Shown: one piece after another, positions 7,589-16,929 of the stretch | Numbering within the stretch: position 1 is the first letter of the stretch | How the letters are laid out: the number at the start of each line of letters is the position of its first letter | Assembly (NCBI RefSeq): GCF_014644315.1 | Contig: NZ_BMKL01000001.1 | Span: 1,623,001-1,687,000, forward strand | Source: Tsuneonella deserti | GTDB lineage: Bacteria; Pseudomonadota; Alphaproteobacteria; Sphingomonadales; Sphingomonadaceae | Reading direction: 5' to 3' | DNA: 64,000 bases | Translations under genes and position numbers: made by a program | The notes under the pieces: generated by a model | Database searches by the model: none | What the model saw: the letters and a program-made list of their open reading frames with translations, nothing else | Told to the model about the DNA's origin: nothing

Positions 7589-9649
7589 TCAGAACCGCAT
7601 GTCCGCCGACAAGCCGAACTCGCGTGGATCGCCGGCGGTCGCCAGCCGGGAGCCCGGTCCGCTGTGATAGGTCAGGTAGAAGGCGTTCAGTGCATTGTGC
7701 AGGTATGCGGAGACGGTGAGAGGTCCGTGGGTCCAATTGGCGCCGGCATCGACCACCTCCGCCCCGGCAACACGGCGGGCCGGATCGTTCAGATCATCGC
7801 TGAAATAACCGCTGTGATGACGCGCCCGGAGCGAAAATCGCAGCGCATTGGTTGGACGCCAATCGGCGGCAAGCGATGCGGTCAGGTGTGGCGAAAGCTG
7901 GAATTCGTTGCCGAGCAGCGGATCCGTCGGCGAGAGCGTACGGGTCAACTTGGTGCGCAGGATACCGACCCCGCTGGAAAGCGTAAGTCGTGGCGTGGCC
8001 CGCCAACTCCCCTCCAACTCCGCGCCGTAGTTATAGCCGGCGAGCGCATTGCCGACCTCCGCTATCGTTACGACCCCGCCCGGAGTGATTATTTGACGCT
8101 GTAGCGTGCGCTGCAAGTTTTCCTGGTCGTAATAGAAGGCATTGATTGACGCCGTGAATGACCTGCCGGGCGGCGCGGCGCGGAGGAACAGTTCGTAGTC
8201 CCACAGCGTCTCCGCGCCAAAGGTCTGCACCACCCTCCGGCGCGCGTCCAGGCTCACTCCGCCCGGGTTGTACGCCCGTTGGACCAGAGCGCCGCCCCTC
8301 ACCCCGTCGAATACTTCCCAACTCGCGCTGATCTTGGGAAGCATACGTTCGAATCGTTGATTGTAATCGATCGACTGCGGCAGCCCCGCGCCGGCTCCAA
8401 GCGTGCCGATGCGGTCCTGACCATCGCGCTGATAACGGACCCCTGCGGTGAGGGTCAGACGTTGCACCGGTTGCCACTCGCCTTGGCCAAACAACCCGAG
8501 CGACGATTGGCGGTCGTAAAACTCGCCTCGCCCCAACTGCGCGGCGCGCAAGTCGATGCGCTGTTCCAGCTTCGACCTCGTGATGTTCGCGCCCGCGAGC
8601 AGGCTCAGGGATGGGGCAGGTCGCCAGGTCAAAACTCCCTCGGTCCCTGCATCGCGACCGGTGACGCGGGTTACGCCGAAGCCTGGCGGCGCGGTGCGGC
8701 GGATCAGGGCGTCGCCGCCTGTGGTGGTCAGCTTCGCGCTCCAGCCGGTCGCGAAATCCCATACGCCTTCGATTACGCCAGAATTGGTGCGAACATCGAA
8801 GAAGCCGTATGTTGCTTCCGGGTCGCGCCGCTCCTTGAAGGGTTCGCGCACACCTTCAAACTGCGGCGCGGCCGAACGGTTGTGCGTGGCCGTGGCCGAC
8901 ACCTGAAGGCCCGGCAACGCGGTAGGCGTGGCGAGCAGTTTTAGGCGAACGACGGCGTAGCGGTCGCGGTTGTAACTTATCCCGGTTCCGGGCGCGGTGA
9001 TCACGCTGGCCGGTCGGCTGGTCCGAAAGTCCGCAGACAATCGCATGGCGACGGTATCGGCGATGATGGGTCCTGACACCGTGGCCGAGACTTGGCGCGT
9101 GTCATAGTTGCCAACAATACCGCGGGCGCGCGCTTCCAACTGGAAAGTCGGCGCGCGGGTATAGGCGAAAATCGCACCAGCAATCGCGTTACGACCCTGC
9201 GTGGTGGTTTGGGGGCTGCGGTACACTTCGATCCGTTCGAGATCCCACAGATTGGTCACACCGTAGGCAAGCTCATTGTACGTGACCGGTCGGCCGTCGA
9301 TCTGCAAAGTTACACGCGGCCGGTTGCCGCTGAGAAATGCCGGAAGATCGCGCAAGGGGCCGTTCCCGTCCTGGCCGCGGATTGTCGGGCCTTCGCTTCC
9401 AGATCCGAGGCGGACGTTGGCAAGGCTCGACAAGATGTCCTCGAGCCGCGGGCTGCCGATAGCATCCTCCAGTTCTTCTCCGGTGATCACGACCAGGCTC
9501 GAAGGAGTTTCAGCGGCCGTGCGTTGCACCCGCTCACCGGTAACTACCAGTACCGGCTCGGCCCCCTTTGCCAGAGTCCCGAAGCAGAGCGCAGGCACAA
9601 GGAAGATCAGGCCTGAGAGGCGGGCGGCCAGGGCGACACGTAAATTCAA
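7589..9649 (-). CDS. TonB-dependent outer-membrane receptor
   Basis: A receptor of about 686 residues with an N-terminal signal (hydrophobic LSGLIFLVPALCFGTLAKGA). The TonB-box region EPVLVVTGERVQRTAAETPSS and the plug domain (ITGEELEDAIGSPRLEDIL, TIRGQDGNGP, VTLQIDGRPV, LERIEVYRSPQT) follow. The 22-strand barrel ends in aromatic F (LSADMRF). The TTG at 9649 puts the signal peptide at the N-terminus with an AGGGA site upstream; the same frame extends to an ATG-like start at 9736 but adds 29 residues unlike an export signal. It lacks an extra N-terminal signalling domain. It heads the minus-strand run. Substrate unknown. Confidence 0.85.
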   Translation of the reverse strand: MNLRVALAARLSGLIFLVPALCFGTLAKGAEPVLVVTGERVQRTAAETPSSLVVITGEELEDAIGSPRLEDILSSLANVRLGSGSEGPTIRGQDGNGPLRDLPAFLSGNRPRVTLQIDGRPVTYNELAYGVTNLWDLERIEVYRSPQTTTQGRNAIAGAIFAYTRAPTFQLEARARGIVGNYDTRQVSATVSGPIIADTVAMRLSADFRTSRPASVITAPGTGISYNRDRYAVVRLKLLATPTALPGLQVSATATHNRSAAPQFEGVREPFKERRDPEATYGFFDVRTNSGVIEGVWDFATGWSAKLTTTGGDALIRRTAPPGFGVTRVTGRDAGTEGVLTWRPAPSLSLLAGANITRSKLEQRIDLRAAQLGRGEFYDRQSSLGLFGQGEWQPVQRLTLTAGVRYQRDGQDRIGTLGAGAGLPQSIDYNQRFERMLPKISASWEVFDGVRGGALVQRAYNPGGVSLDARRRVVQTFGAETLWDYELFLRAAPPGRSFTASINAFYYDQENLQRTLQRQIITPGGVVTIAEVGNALAGYNYGAELEGSWRATPRLTLSSGVGILRTKLTRTLSPTDPLLGNEFQLSPHLTASLAADWRPTNALRFSLRARHHSGYFSDDLNDPARRVAGAEVVDAGANWTHGPLTVSAYLHNALNAFYLTYHSGPGSRLATAGDPREFGLSADMRF

Positions 9650-9958
9650 AGGACGATCCCTGGCGTGGAGAATCTCGACGCTGCTCGGGTCACCCAAACG
9701 CCCTTTCTCGTTACATTTGGAGCTATAGCGCACCATGCACTACGCCGAAAGAATGCAGTACTTGTGATTGGTTAGGTGCACGGGGACTATCGCGTAGCTG
9801 CCATCCGTTCGATCGCGCACTGACGACAGCTTTAGGCACGAAGGGCAAACCGCTCGAATGACAGGGAGGGGCCGCGCAGCCGACGTTGCTAACTCGTCAC
9901 CGCAACTTCAACCTCGGTAAAATGAACTAAGCCTCGCGACACCAAGCGAGGCGGCCTT

Positions 9959-10178
9959 GTGAAACTCAGCATCTTCGAGCGCATCACCAACCAGATCGTC
10001 GATACGATAGAGTCAGGCGCGGGCGATTCCATCATGCCTTCATCGCGTCGGCAAGGCGCTGGACTGTCCGACCAATGCCATCACCGGCGGGGCCTACCGC
10101 GGGCTCAACGTCTTGAGCCTGTGGATCGTCGGAGAGATACCCTCAAGTGTCCAGCTTGCGGCAGGCATGTCTCAGTAA
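9959..10178 (+). pseudogene. ArdC-like antirestriction/ssDNA-binding protein, truncated and frameshifted
   Basis: The frame from GTG 9959 reads FERITNQIVDTIESGAGD, the start of the ArdC N-terminal (DUF1738) domain. After a frame change near 10045 the homology continues as GKALDCPTNAITGGAYRGLN and VLSLW, the family's next conserved block, then runs to a stop at 10176. The C-terminal metallopeptidase domain is absent. ArdC proteins protect incoming conjugative DNA, so this is a mobility relic near attR. Confidence 0.65.
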
Positions 10179-10381
10179 TCGCCCCTGTTTTGCACGGATA
10201 GCGGGCAAACAAAGAGATTGGAAAGGCCGTGTACAGAGGCGGCGATTCAGCCGGAAAGCGCCGCGAACTTCGCCCCCCGTGACCAACTGCAACAGTGAAC
10301 TGCTACAGAGAAATCTCGAGCGGCGCCGCTTGAAAGGCCAAGAATGGCGGAATTGCTGGGGTGCGGATTTCTGGCTAAGGC

Positions 10382-10399
10382 TCCTGCCGCCCCAGCCAG
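10382..10399 (+). repeat. attR: 18-bp direct repeat of the tRNA-Gln 3' end
   Basis: Exact copy of 2541-2558, lying 31 bp from the stop codon of the nitronate monooxygenase gene. The 25 bases before it also hold GCTGGGG (10355-10361), as at the 5' end of tRNA-Gln. Segments 10357-10363 and 10388-10394 can pair like an acceptor stem, so this may be a collapsed partial tRNA copy. Confidence 0.8.
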
Positions 10400-10430
10400 G
10401 CTATCGGACAACGTAGCGAATCGAGCGCGT

Positions 10431-11411
10431 CTAGCCTGCGATCTGGTTGATCCGGGCGCGGGTCGCCTCTGCCTGCGCCATGATGTTCGCGACGAGCTGC
10501 TTGCAGGTCGGGATGTCGTGAACCAGCGCCTGGCTTTGCCCAGAGCTCCAGATGCCGCCGTCCATGTTCCCTTGGCCGTAGACGAGGTCGCGCCCCCGTG
10601 CCCCGGCCATAAGATGCTTCACTTCCTCGAACGTGGTGTCGGGATTGCGCTGGATCGTCGCGACCTCCTCTGAAACCGCGTTGCGGGCGACGCGCGCGGT
10701 GTTGCGGAAGGGACGCCCGACGAGGACGGTGTCGAGTTCGGTATTCTCGACGATCTTCTGCTTCACGTTCGGATGGATGGCCGCCTCCTGAGTGGCGCAG
10801 AAGCGCGTGCCCATGTTGACCGCGTCCGCCCCCAACGCGAGCGCGGCGATCAGGCTGCGCCCGTCCGCCATCCCGCCGCTGGCGACGATCGGCACGTCTG
10901 GCAGCGCGTCCACCGTGGCGGGCAGAAGCACGACCAAGCCGACATCGTCTTCGCCCGGGTGCCCTGCGCATTCGAAGCCGTCGATGCTGATGACATCCAC
11001 GCCCTTGCGTACGGCGCTCTCGGAATGGCGGACGCTGGTGCACTTGTGGATCACCTTGACCCCCGCTTCCTTGAAGGCGGGCAGATGGTCGGTCGGTGCA
11101 CGGCCCGCGGTCTCGACGATCTTGAGCCCGCTCTCGATTATCGCTTCGCGGTACTCGTCGTAAGGGATCGGATTGATCGAGGGGAGGAGCGTGAGGTTCA
11201 CTCCGAACGGCTTGCTGGTGAGCGAGCGGACCTTGTCGATTTCCTCCTTCAGCGCAGCGCCCGAGGGGAACATGTGCGCCGTGATGAAGCCAAGCGCTCC
11301 CGCCTCGGCCACAGCCGCGACCAGCTCTCCGTAACCGACGCCGGTCATCCCGCCCATCAGGATCGGTGTATCGATGCCGAACATCTCGGTAATCCGGGTC
11401 TTGAAGGCCAC
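10431..11411 (-). CDS. Nitronate monooxygenase / FabK-like FMN oxidoreductase
   Basis: A 326-residue TIM-barrel flavoprotein of the 2-nitropropane dioxygenase family. Visible blocks are PILMGGMTGVGYGELVAAVA at the first strand, the FGVNLTLLP strand, DGFECAGHPGEDD (position of the conserved active-site His segment), and the FMN phosphate site VPIVASGGMADGRSL with ALGADAVNMGTRF. Such enzymes oxidise alkyl nitronates, or in FabK relatives reduce enoyl thioesters; the exact substrate cannot be told. I chose the GTG at 11411 because a GGGAGAG site lies seven bases upstream; longer frames start within unrelated sequence. It diverges from the AraC gene with about 115 bp between starts. It lies just outside the tRNA-Gln element. 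Confidence 0.85.
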   Translation of the reverse strand: MAFKTRITEMFGIDTPILMGGMTGVGYGELVAAVAEAGALGFITAHMFPSGAALKEEIDKVRSLTSKPFGVNLTLLPSINPIPYDEYREAIIESGLKIVETAGRAPTDHLPAFKEAGVKVIHKCTSVRHSESAVRKGVDVISIDGFECAGHPGEDDVGLVVLLPATVDALPDVPIVASGGMADGRSLIAALALGADAVNMGTRFCATQEAAIHPNVKQKIVENTELDTVLVGRPFRNTARVARNAVSEEVATIQRNPDTTFEEVKHLMAGARGRDLVYGQGNMDGGIWSSGQSQALVHDIPTCKQLVANIMAQAEATRARINQIAG

Positions 11412-11525
11412 GTTGCTCTCTCCCATCCGCTTTACGTTTGCGTCAACCTGCCGCCCGGCGGGGCATCTGGCAAGCGATTCGAGCCGACTGGACAGCCGCG
11501 CGGGGTTGAGACACAAACATCAGCG

Positions 11526-12467
11526 ATGGCGGGGGACAATTCGGCTCAGGTCGCGGACGACGCTTTGCGGGCCCGCAAGCTCACCCGGGCTGGGCTGGTA
11601 AGGGTCGAGTTGATACCTCCCCCCGCCTCTGCCTCACCGTTCGTCACCACCTTCTTTCGCGTGCAGTGCGACGAGACTGAAATCCGCGACGTGCAGCCCT
11701 CGTCCATCGGGCTGGTGGCGGTGATGGCCCGCGGCAGCGGCCACATGCACTTCCTGGACGGACGGGTCGAGGCCAGCCACCCTCTGATGGTGCTGACGCC
11801 GACCAGCGCGGCGACCACTTTCGAGGTGGCAGGGCCATGGGACGCATTCGGCGCCATGCTGAGCCCGGCCGGATGGGCCGCGTTGACAGGCCTGTCCGCG
11901 ACTGTTCACGGCAACCGGATGATGGCGGCCGCCGACGTGCTTCCGCCGCGCCTGGTGGCCGCTTGCGAACGCTTGCGTGAAGAGTTCGGCTCTCTGGAAA
12001 ACCATCAGATGGCCGACCTGCTGTGCGAAGCTCTCATGCCATCCTTGCGCCGGCTGCCGCCGGGGCATGCCGAACTGATCGGCACTGTAGCCGAATGGCT
12101 CGCGCAGTCGCTGTCGCCAGAGCTTGCCGAACTGTTCGCGCGCTGCCGCTACGGCGAGCGCCAGGTCCAGCGACTGGTAGAGCGCTATTTCGGGTTGGCT
12201 CCGAGAACACTGGCGCGCAAATATCGCGCCCTGCGCGCGGCCGTCCTGCTATCGCGCCCGGGCGTCACCGCCGACGACATTGCCGCGGTTCAGGACCACT
12301 TCTACGATCAACCTCACATGATCCGCGAGATGCGGCTGTTTGCGGGCCGGACCCCCGCGCGCATTGCCGATCCAGATACGCCTTACCTTTCGGCTTTTCT
12401 CGATCTTCGGGATTTCAGCGAGGGTGGATCGCGCATGGCACCAATCCCGGACGACTTGCGCGCCTGA
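11526..12467 (+). CDS. AraC-family transcriptional regulator
   Basis: A 313-residue regulator. The N-terminal 200 residues form a cupin-like sensing domain (VAVMARGSGHMHFLDGR, PLMVLTPTSAATTFEVAGPW). The C-terminal third carries the two-helix-turn-helix domain, with RYGERQVQRLVERYFGLAPR as the first HTH and DDIAAVQDHFYDQPHMIREM then RLFAGRTPARI as the second. The gene diverges from the nitronate monooxygenase gene, so that enzyme is a natural candidate target (inference). The ATG at 11526 gives an N-terminus without homology to judge by. Confidence 0.8.
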   Translation: MAGDNSAQVADDALRARKLTRAGLVRVELIPPPASASPFVTTFFRVQCDETEIRDVQPSSIGLVAVMARGSGHMHFLDGRVEASHPLMVLTPTSAATTFEVAGPWDAFGAMLSPAGWAALTGLSATVHGNRMMAAADVLPPRLVAACERLREEFGSLENHQMADLLCEALMPSLRRLPPGHAELIGTVAEWLAQSLSPELAELFARCRYGERQVQRLVERYFGLAPRTLARKYRALRAAVLLSRPGVTADDIAAVQDHFYDQPHMIREMRLFAGRTPARIADPDTPYLSAFLDLRDFSEGGSRMAPIPDDLRA

Positions 12468-12733
12468 AACCCCAGCACTTTTATCCGAAGCGGCTCGGCA
12501 ATTTATCAAGTCGCCGCAGCAAGTCATTGAAAGACTGGTCTTGTTGAACCGAATAGACCTGCTTCAGGCTACTCTGGAGCATGATCAGGTGCGCATCGAG
12601 ACGCGACCTGGAGCGTAAGTCTGGCTGGTAATGCATGATACACCTGTTTCAACGCCAAGCGCCGTTAAGCAGATGAAGTTCCAAACTTAACTTCGGATCG
12701 AAAACGTTGCAGCGATGCAACAACCGCTCGCGT

Positions 12734-15594
12734 ATGGAATGGCGACCCGATATAGCAGCGGCGATGAGGTCCCCGCCCTTGGACGAATTTCGCAACAGCA
12801 AGGGTCCGGTAGCGGATTTGATGCGGGTCCACGATTGGTCCGCTTCCCCCCTTGGCAACCCCGCCGGCTGGCCGCGCACGCTGCAGCTGGTGGTGGAGCT
12901 GATGCTTTCCTCCAAGTTCCCCATGTTCGTCGCCTGGGGGCCGAAGCTCGGGTTTCTCTACAACGATGCCTACTCCGAAATCCTGCAGGAGAAGCATCCC
13001 GCTGCACTGGGCCGGCGGTTCGATGATGTCTGGCGGGAAATCTGGCCCGATGTTTCGCCCCTGGTCGATGCGACCCTGAAAGGAGAAGCGGTATACCGGG
13101 AAAACCTCCCGCTCCTCATGAACCGGAAGGGGTTCGAGGAGGAAACCTGGTTCACGTTCTCCTATTCTCCCGTGCGCGACGAGCAGGGCGAGATTGCCGG
13201 CCTGTTCTGTGCGGTTGCCGAGACCACAACCGCGGTCGTTGCCGAGCGCAACCTTCGTGATAGCGAATCGCGCTTAAGGCTTGCCATCGATGGAGCGCGG
13301 ATCGGTACATGGGACTGGGATCTCAAGACATCCCGGGGGACATGGTCGCCCCGAACGATGGAAATACTCGGCTCCGACGTCGGGGAGAACATCACCCTCG
13401 ACCAGCGCATAGCCACAATCCATCCGGATGATCGTGAACGGGTCTGGCAGGAATACAAGGACGCGCTCAAGGCCCACGGGGATCTCGTCAGCGAATACCG
13501 GGCGGTCCGGCCGAACGGCGAGGTGCGCTGGATTTCTTCGCGCGGAGCGTTCGAGCGGGACGCGGAACGATGGGCCGTCCGCACCGCGGGCATCGTCATC
13601 GACATCACCGAGAGCAAGGTGGCCGAGACGGCGCTACGCGAAAGCGAGGCGCGTTTTCGCCTGATGGCCGACGCGGTCCCGCAGATCGTGTGGATCACCG
13701 ACGCCCAGGGCCGTGCCGAGTTCTTCAACAAGCAGTGGGCCAATTACACGGGCATCGATCCGGCGCCGTCTTCGGTCGAGAGAGCAGCGGACCACATTCA
13801 CCCCGACGACGCAGGAGCCACGCTCGCCGCGTTCCAGCAATGCACCGTCAGCGGAGAGCCCTTCCGCGTCGAACACCGGATTCGCTCGCGAACGGGCGAA
13901 TACCGCTGGTTCCTCGTAAGAGCGGAAGCCTATCGCGATCCCGTGACCGGCAAAATCGCGCGCTGGTTCGGCGCGTCCGTCGATATCCACGACCGAAAGC
14001 TCGCCGAGGCACGCCTCCACCTCCTCAACGAAAATCTCGAGGACCAGGTCGCGGAGCGCTCGGCCGAGCGTGAGCGGCTGTGGAACCTGTCGCAGGACAT
14101 GCTGGCCCGGGCCGATTTCAGCGGGATGATGTCCGCTGTAAGCCCGGCATGGGGCAGAGTACTTGGATGGAGCGAAGCTGAACTGCTCGCGCGTCCCTAC
14201 CGCAGCCTGATCCATCCGGACGACCTGCCCGCGACGATGGCTGCCATCGACGACATGGACCGCTCGGGGCAACCGGCCCGCTTCGAGAACCGGATCGCGA
14301 CCAAGAGTGGCGAATTCAAGCCCATCGAGTGGACTGTCACGCCCGAACCGGACGGCAAGAACTTCATCGCCGTCGGGCGGGACCTGACCGACAGCAAGAT
14401 GCGGGAAGTGGAGCTGGAGAGGACGCAGGAGGCTCTTCGCCAGGCGCAGAAGATGGAGGCGGTGGGGCAGCTCACGGGCGGTCTCGCGCACGATTTCAAC
14501 AACCTCTTGATGGGAGTGTCAGGCGCTCTTGAGCTGATGTCCCGCAGGTTGCAGCAGGGGAGAGCCGACGAGGTTGGACGCTATATCGAGATGGCGGAAG
14601 CAGGCGTTTCGCGCGCCGCGTCGCTCACCCATCGTCTGCTGGCTTTTTCCCGCCGGCAGACGCTGGACCCGCAGCCAACCGACCTTGGGCAGGTCATCGG
14701 CAACATTCTCGACCTGCTGAAGCGATCGGTCGGCCCCACGATCCGCATCGACGCCAGCGGAGTGGAAGCGGTGTGGCCCACGCTGCTCGATCAGAACCAG
14801 TTCGAGAACGCGCTCCTTAACCTGAGCATCAATGCGCGCGACGCGATGCCCAACGGCGGAGTAATCCGGATCGGGGCCGAAAATTGGTCGGCCGGTGTGG
14901 CGGACGAAAGCGATCCGGAACTGAACCTGGGCGATTATGTCAGGGTATGGGTAACAGATTCTGGCGAAGGCATGAGCCAGGAAACGATTGCACGCGCATT
15001 CGATCCCTTCTTCACAACCAAGCCGATCGGGGAAGAACCGGGCTTGGCCTGTCGATGGTGTACGGGTTCGTCCGCCAATCCGGAGGCGAAGTTAGGATCA
15101 CCTCCATCCCGAGCGAAGGGACAAGAGTCGACCTTTATTTCCCGCGGTCAGCAAGGGTACAGCTGGCCGGGGCCAAGGATGAAGCCGCGGGATCCCTCCC
15201 TGTTCGAACCGAAGCCGGAACGATCATGATCGTTGATGACGAAGCGGTAATCCGCTCTCTCGTCGGCGAGGAGCTGGGCGATCGCGGGTATACCACGCTG
15301 GAAGCGAACGACGGAATCGAGGCTCTGTCGCTGCTCGATGACAGCGGTCCCATCGATCTGCTGATCACCGACGTCGGCCTGCCCAATGGATTGAACGGGC
15401 GACAGCTGGCGGATGCTGCGCGGGTTCGCCAGCCAGGCCTCCAGGTCCTTTTCATCACCGGTTACGCGGAGACTTCGGTAATCGGGGACACCCAACTCGA
15501 TCCGGGTATGCACGTTCTGACAAAGCCGTTCGAAATGGACGTGCTGGCAAACCGGGTGATGGACCTGATGGCCCGCAACCAGGCCGCCAACTGA
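12734..15594 (+). pseudogene. PAS-containing hybrid histidine kinase, interrupted by one frameshift
   Basis: Frame one (to about 15035) holds four PAS units, with PAC-type signatures near HPDDRERVWQEY, HPDDAGATLAAF and HPDDLPATMAAI, then the phospho-acceptor block GGLAHDFNNLLMGV and the ATPase N box (ENALLNLSINARDAM), G1 (VTDSGEGM) and FDPFFTTK. Then the frame is lost. The next frame resumes TGLGLSMVYGFVRQSGG (G2 box) and a full receiver domain with IVDDE, phospho-acceptor ITDVGLP and TKPFEMD, ending at 15594. Restoring one G in GGGGAAGAACCGGG (about 15029-15041) would make one reading frame. It is either a sequencing error or a real inactivating mutation. The start is uncertain (TTG 12707, ATG 12734 or ATG 12764). 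Confidence 0.8.
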
Positions 15595-15624
15595 CGCGGG
15601 GCGCGCCGCGCGTCGTCAATCCGC

Positions 15625-15861
15625 TCAGTAAGCTATCGAGATCCGGGATCGCGCCCCGCCGCATGATCGTCCACTGGGCAACCTGGTGGCCCTTGACCGC
15701 CGAGTCCGCCGGCGACAGGCCGTTAAGGCGGCCACCGCCAGTTCGCGGCCGTTGAGGGTCGCGTCGCCGATCCCGTAAATGCCTTGGTCGGTCTCTATCC
15801 TGAGGGTGACGAAGTTGCGTCCCGGACACGTGACGATCACCCTTGCCGACTGGATTTTCAT
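15625..15861 (-). pseudogene. N-terminal fragment of a mannonate dehydratase-like enolase-superfamily gene
   Basis: From the ATG at 15861 the frame reads [20 protein letters not shown], then [21 protein letters not shown] and AVAAL. This is the capping-domain start of D-mannonate/altronate dehydratases of the ManD type, enzymes of about 400 residues. Homology stops after some 45 codons (near 15725). The following 100 bp read in another frame as [20 protein letters not shown], which I cannot assign. The barrel with the metal ligands is missing, so this is a deletion remnant between the kinase and the ligase gene. Confidence 0.65.
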
Positions 15862-15870
15862 ACGGTGCTC

Positions 15871-16929
15871 CTAGCCTGGCACTCCGGAAAGAACGGTCTC
15901 CAGCTCTGCCGGTCCGAGTTCGGCGGATAGCTGGTCTAAGGTGCACTGGGTGGGGGACTTGTCAGGTCGCCAGCGAAGAAAGGTCGTGCCGTGGCGAAAG
16001 CGGCCTCCGGTCACCTGGTCGTAGCGGACTTCGGCAACGAGCTTCGGCTCGACCGCCATCCATTCGCTGCTTCGCCCGTTCTTCGACCATCGGCTGGCTC
16101 CGCCTGGCGCGCTGCCCGTGAAGGCAGAGGCGCCTTTCAACGGCTCCAGCAGCGCGCGGAGCTCCGCTCGCTGGTCCTCGTTGAACGACGAGGTGAAACC
16201 GACATGGTGGAGAAGCCCTTCCCCGTCATGGAGACCCAGCAGAAGCGATGCGATCTTGGTTCCCTTCGCGTCGTAGCGGAAACCGCCGATCACGCAGTCG
16301 GCCGTGCGCTCGACCTTGTGCTTGAACATGGCGCGTTCGCCTGGCTGGTAAGCCTGATCGCGGCGCTTGGCGATGACGCCGTCCAGTGCTCCGCCGCTTC
16401 GGGCAAGCCAATCGCGAGCGACGTCCGCTTTCAGCGTGACCGGGGAGAGCATGATCGATTCTGGCAAGCCGGCGGCGAACTTCTCCAATGCAGCGCGGCG
16501 GTTCGCGAGCGGCTCATCGATGAGCACTTGTGAGCCAAGCTGGAGGCAGTCGAAAAGCATGAGCTGCGCAGGCGTTTCTCTCGAAAGGCGTTCGATGCGT
16601 GAGGCCGCCGGGTGAAGGCGGCTCTGCAGCGCGGCGAACGACAGCACCCCGTTGATCGGCAGGACGATCTCCCCGTCTACGACGAATTGCTTCTGGCGCA
16701 CGCTGCCGAGCGCTGCCGCCAGTTCAGGGAAATAGCGATGCAGCGGCTTTCCCGACTTGGACATAAGCGCGACATCCGCGTGATCGCGGAAGACGAGGCA
16801 GCGGAAGCCGTCCCACTTGGGCTCGTACTGCAGGTCATCGCCCTGCGGCAGATGATCCACCAACCGCGCCTCCATCGGCGGAGTGGAGAGTGGAATCTCC
16901 AGGCCATCCATGGAGCGCACGGTGTTCAT
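15871..16929 (-). CDS. ATP-dependent DNA ligase (LigC/LigD ligase-domain type)
   Basis: A 352-residue ligase. The adenylation motif I is EPKWDGFRCLVF with the lysine that carries AMP. Further motifs are SKSGKPLHRYFPEL, FVVDGEIVLP (motif III-like), LDGVIAKRRDQAYQPGER (motif IV) and FKHKVERTADCVIGGF (motif V). An OB-fold domain follows, with VEPKLVAEVRYDQVTGGRFRH. The length fits stand-alone LigC proteins acting in repair and end joining; no Ku or polymerase gene is adjacent. The start at 16929 is the first Met after an unrelated upstream frame; 16908 is the alternative. Confidence 0.85.
   Translation of the reverse strand: MNTVRSMDGLEIPLSTPPMEARLVDHLPQGDDLQYEPKWDGFRCLVFRDHADVALMSKSGKPLHRYFPELAAALGSVRQKQFVVDGEIVLPINGVLSFAALQSRLHPAASRIERLSRETPAQLMLFDCLQLGSQVLIDEPLANRRAALEKFAAGLPESIMLSPVTLKADVARDWLARSGGALDGVIAKRRDQAYQPGERAMFKHKVERTADCVIGGFRYDAKGTKIASLLLGLHDGEGLLHHVGFTSSFNEDQRAELRALLEPLKGASAFTGSAPGGASRWSKNGRSSEWMAVEPKLVAEVRYDQVTGGRFRHGTTFLRWRPDKSPTQCTLDQLSAELGPAELETVLSGVPG

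Larger units (their letters stand above)
2541..10399. mobile_element. Degenerate integrative element in tRNA-Gln
   Basis: The 3' end of tRNA-Gln (TCCTGCCGCCCCAGCCAG, 2541-2558) recurs exactly at 10382-10399, as expected for attL/attR of an element that entered by tRNA-directed site-specific recombination. Just inside the left end lies a broken tyrosine-integrase N-terminus. Remnants of DUF2958 (about 3.3 kb) and ArdC (about 10.0 kb), both common on conjugative plasmids and ICEs, lie near the two ends. All three mobility genes are frameshifted or truncated, so the element is probably fixed. The interior (3.6-9.7 kb) is an intact minus-strand cargo run. Confidence 0.8.

Noticed and set aside
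12468..12733. Small ORF between the AraC and kinase genes
   Set aside because: A short frame (reading IKSPQQVIERLVLLNRIDLL) looks protein-like but has no start, no ribosome site and no recognised family.
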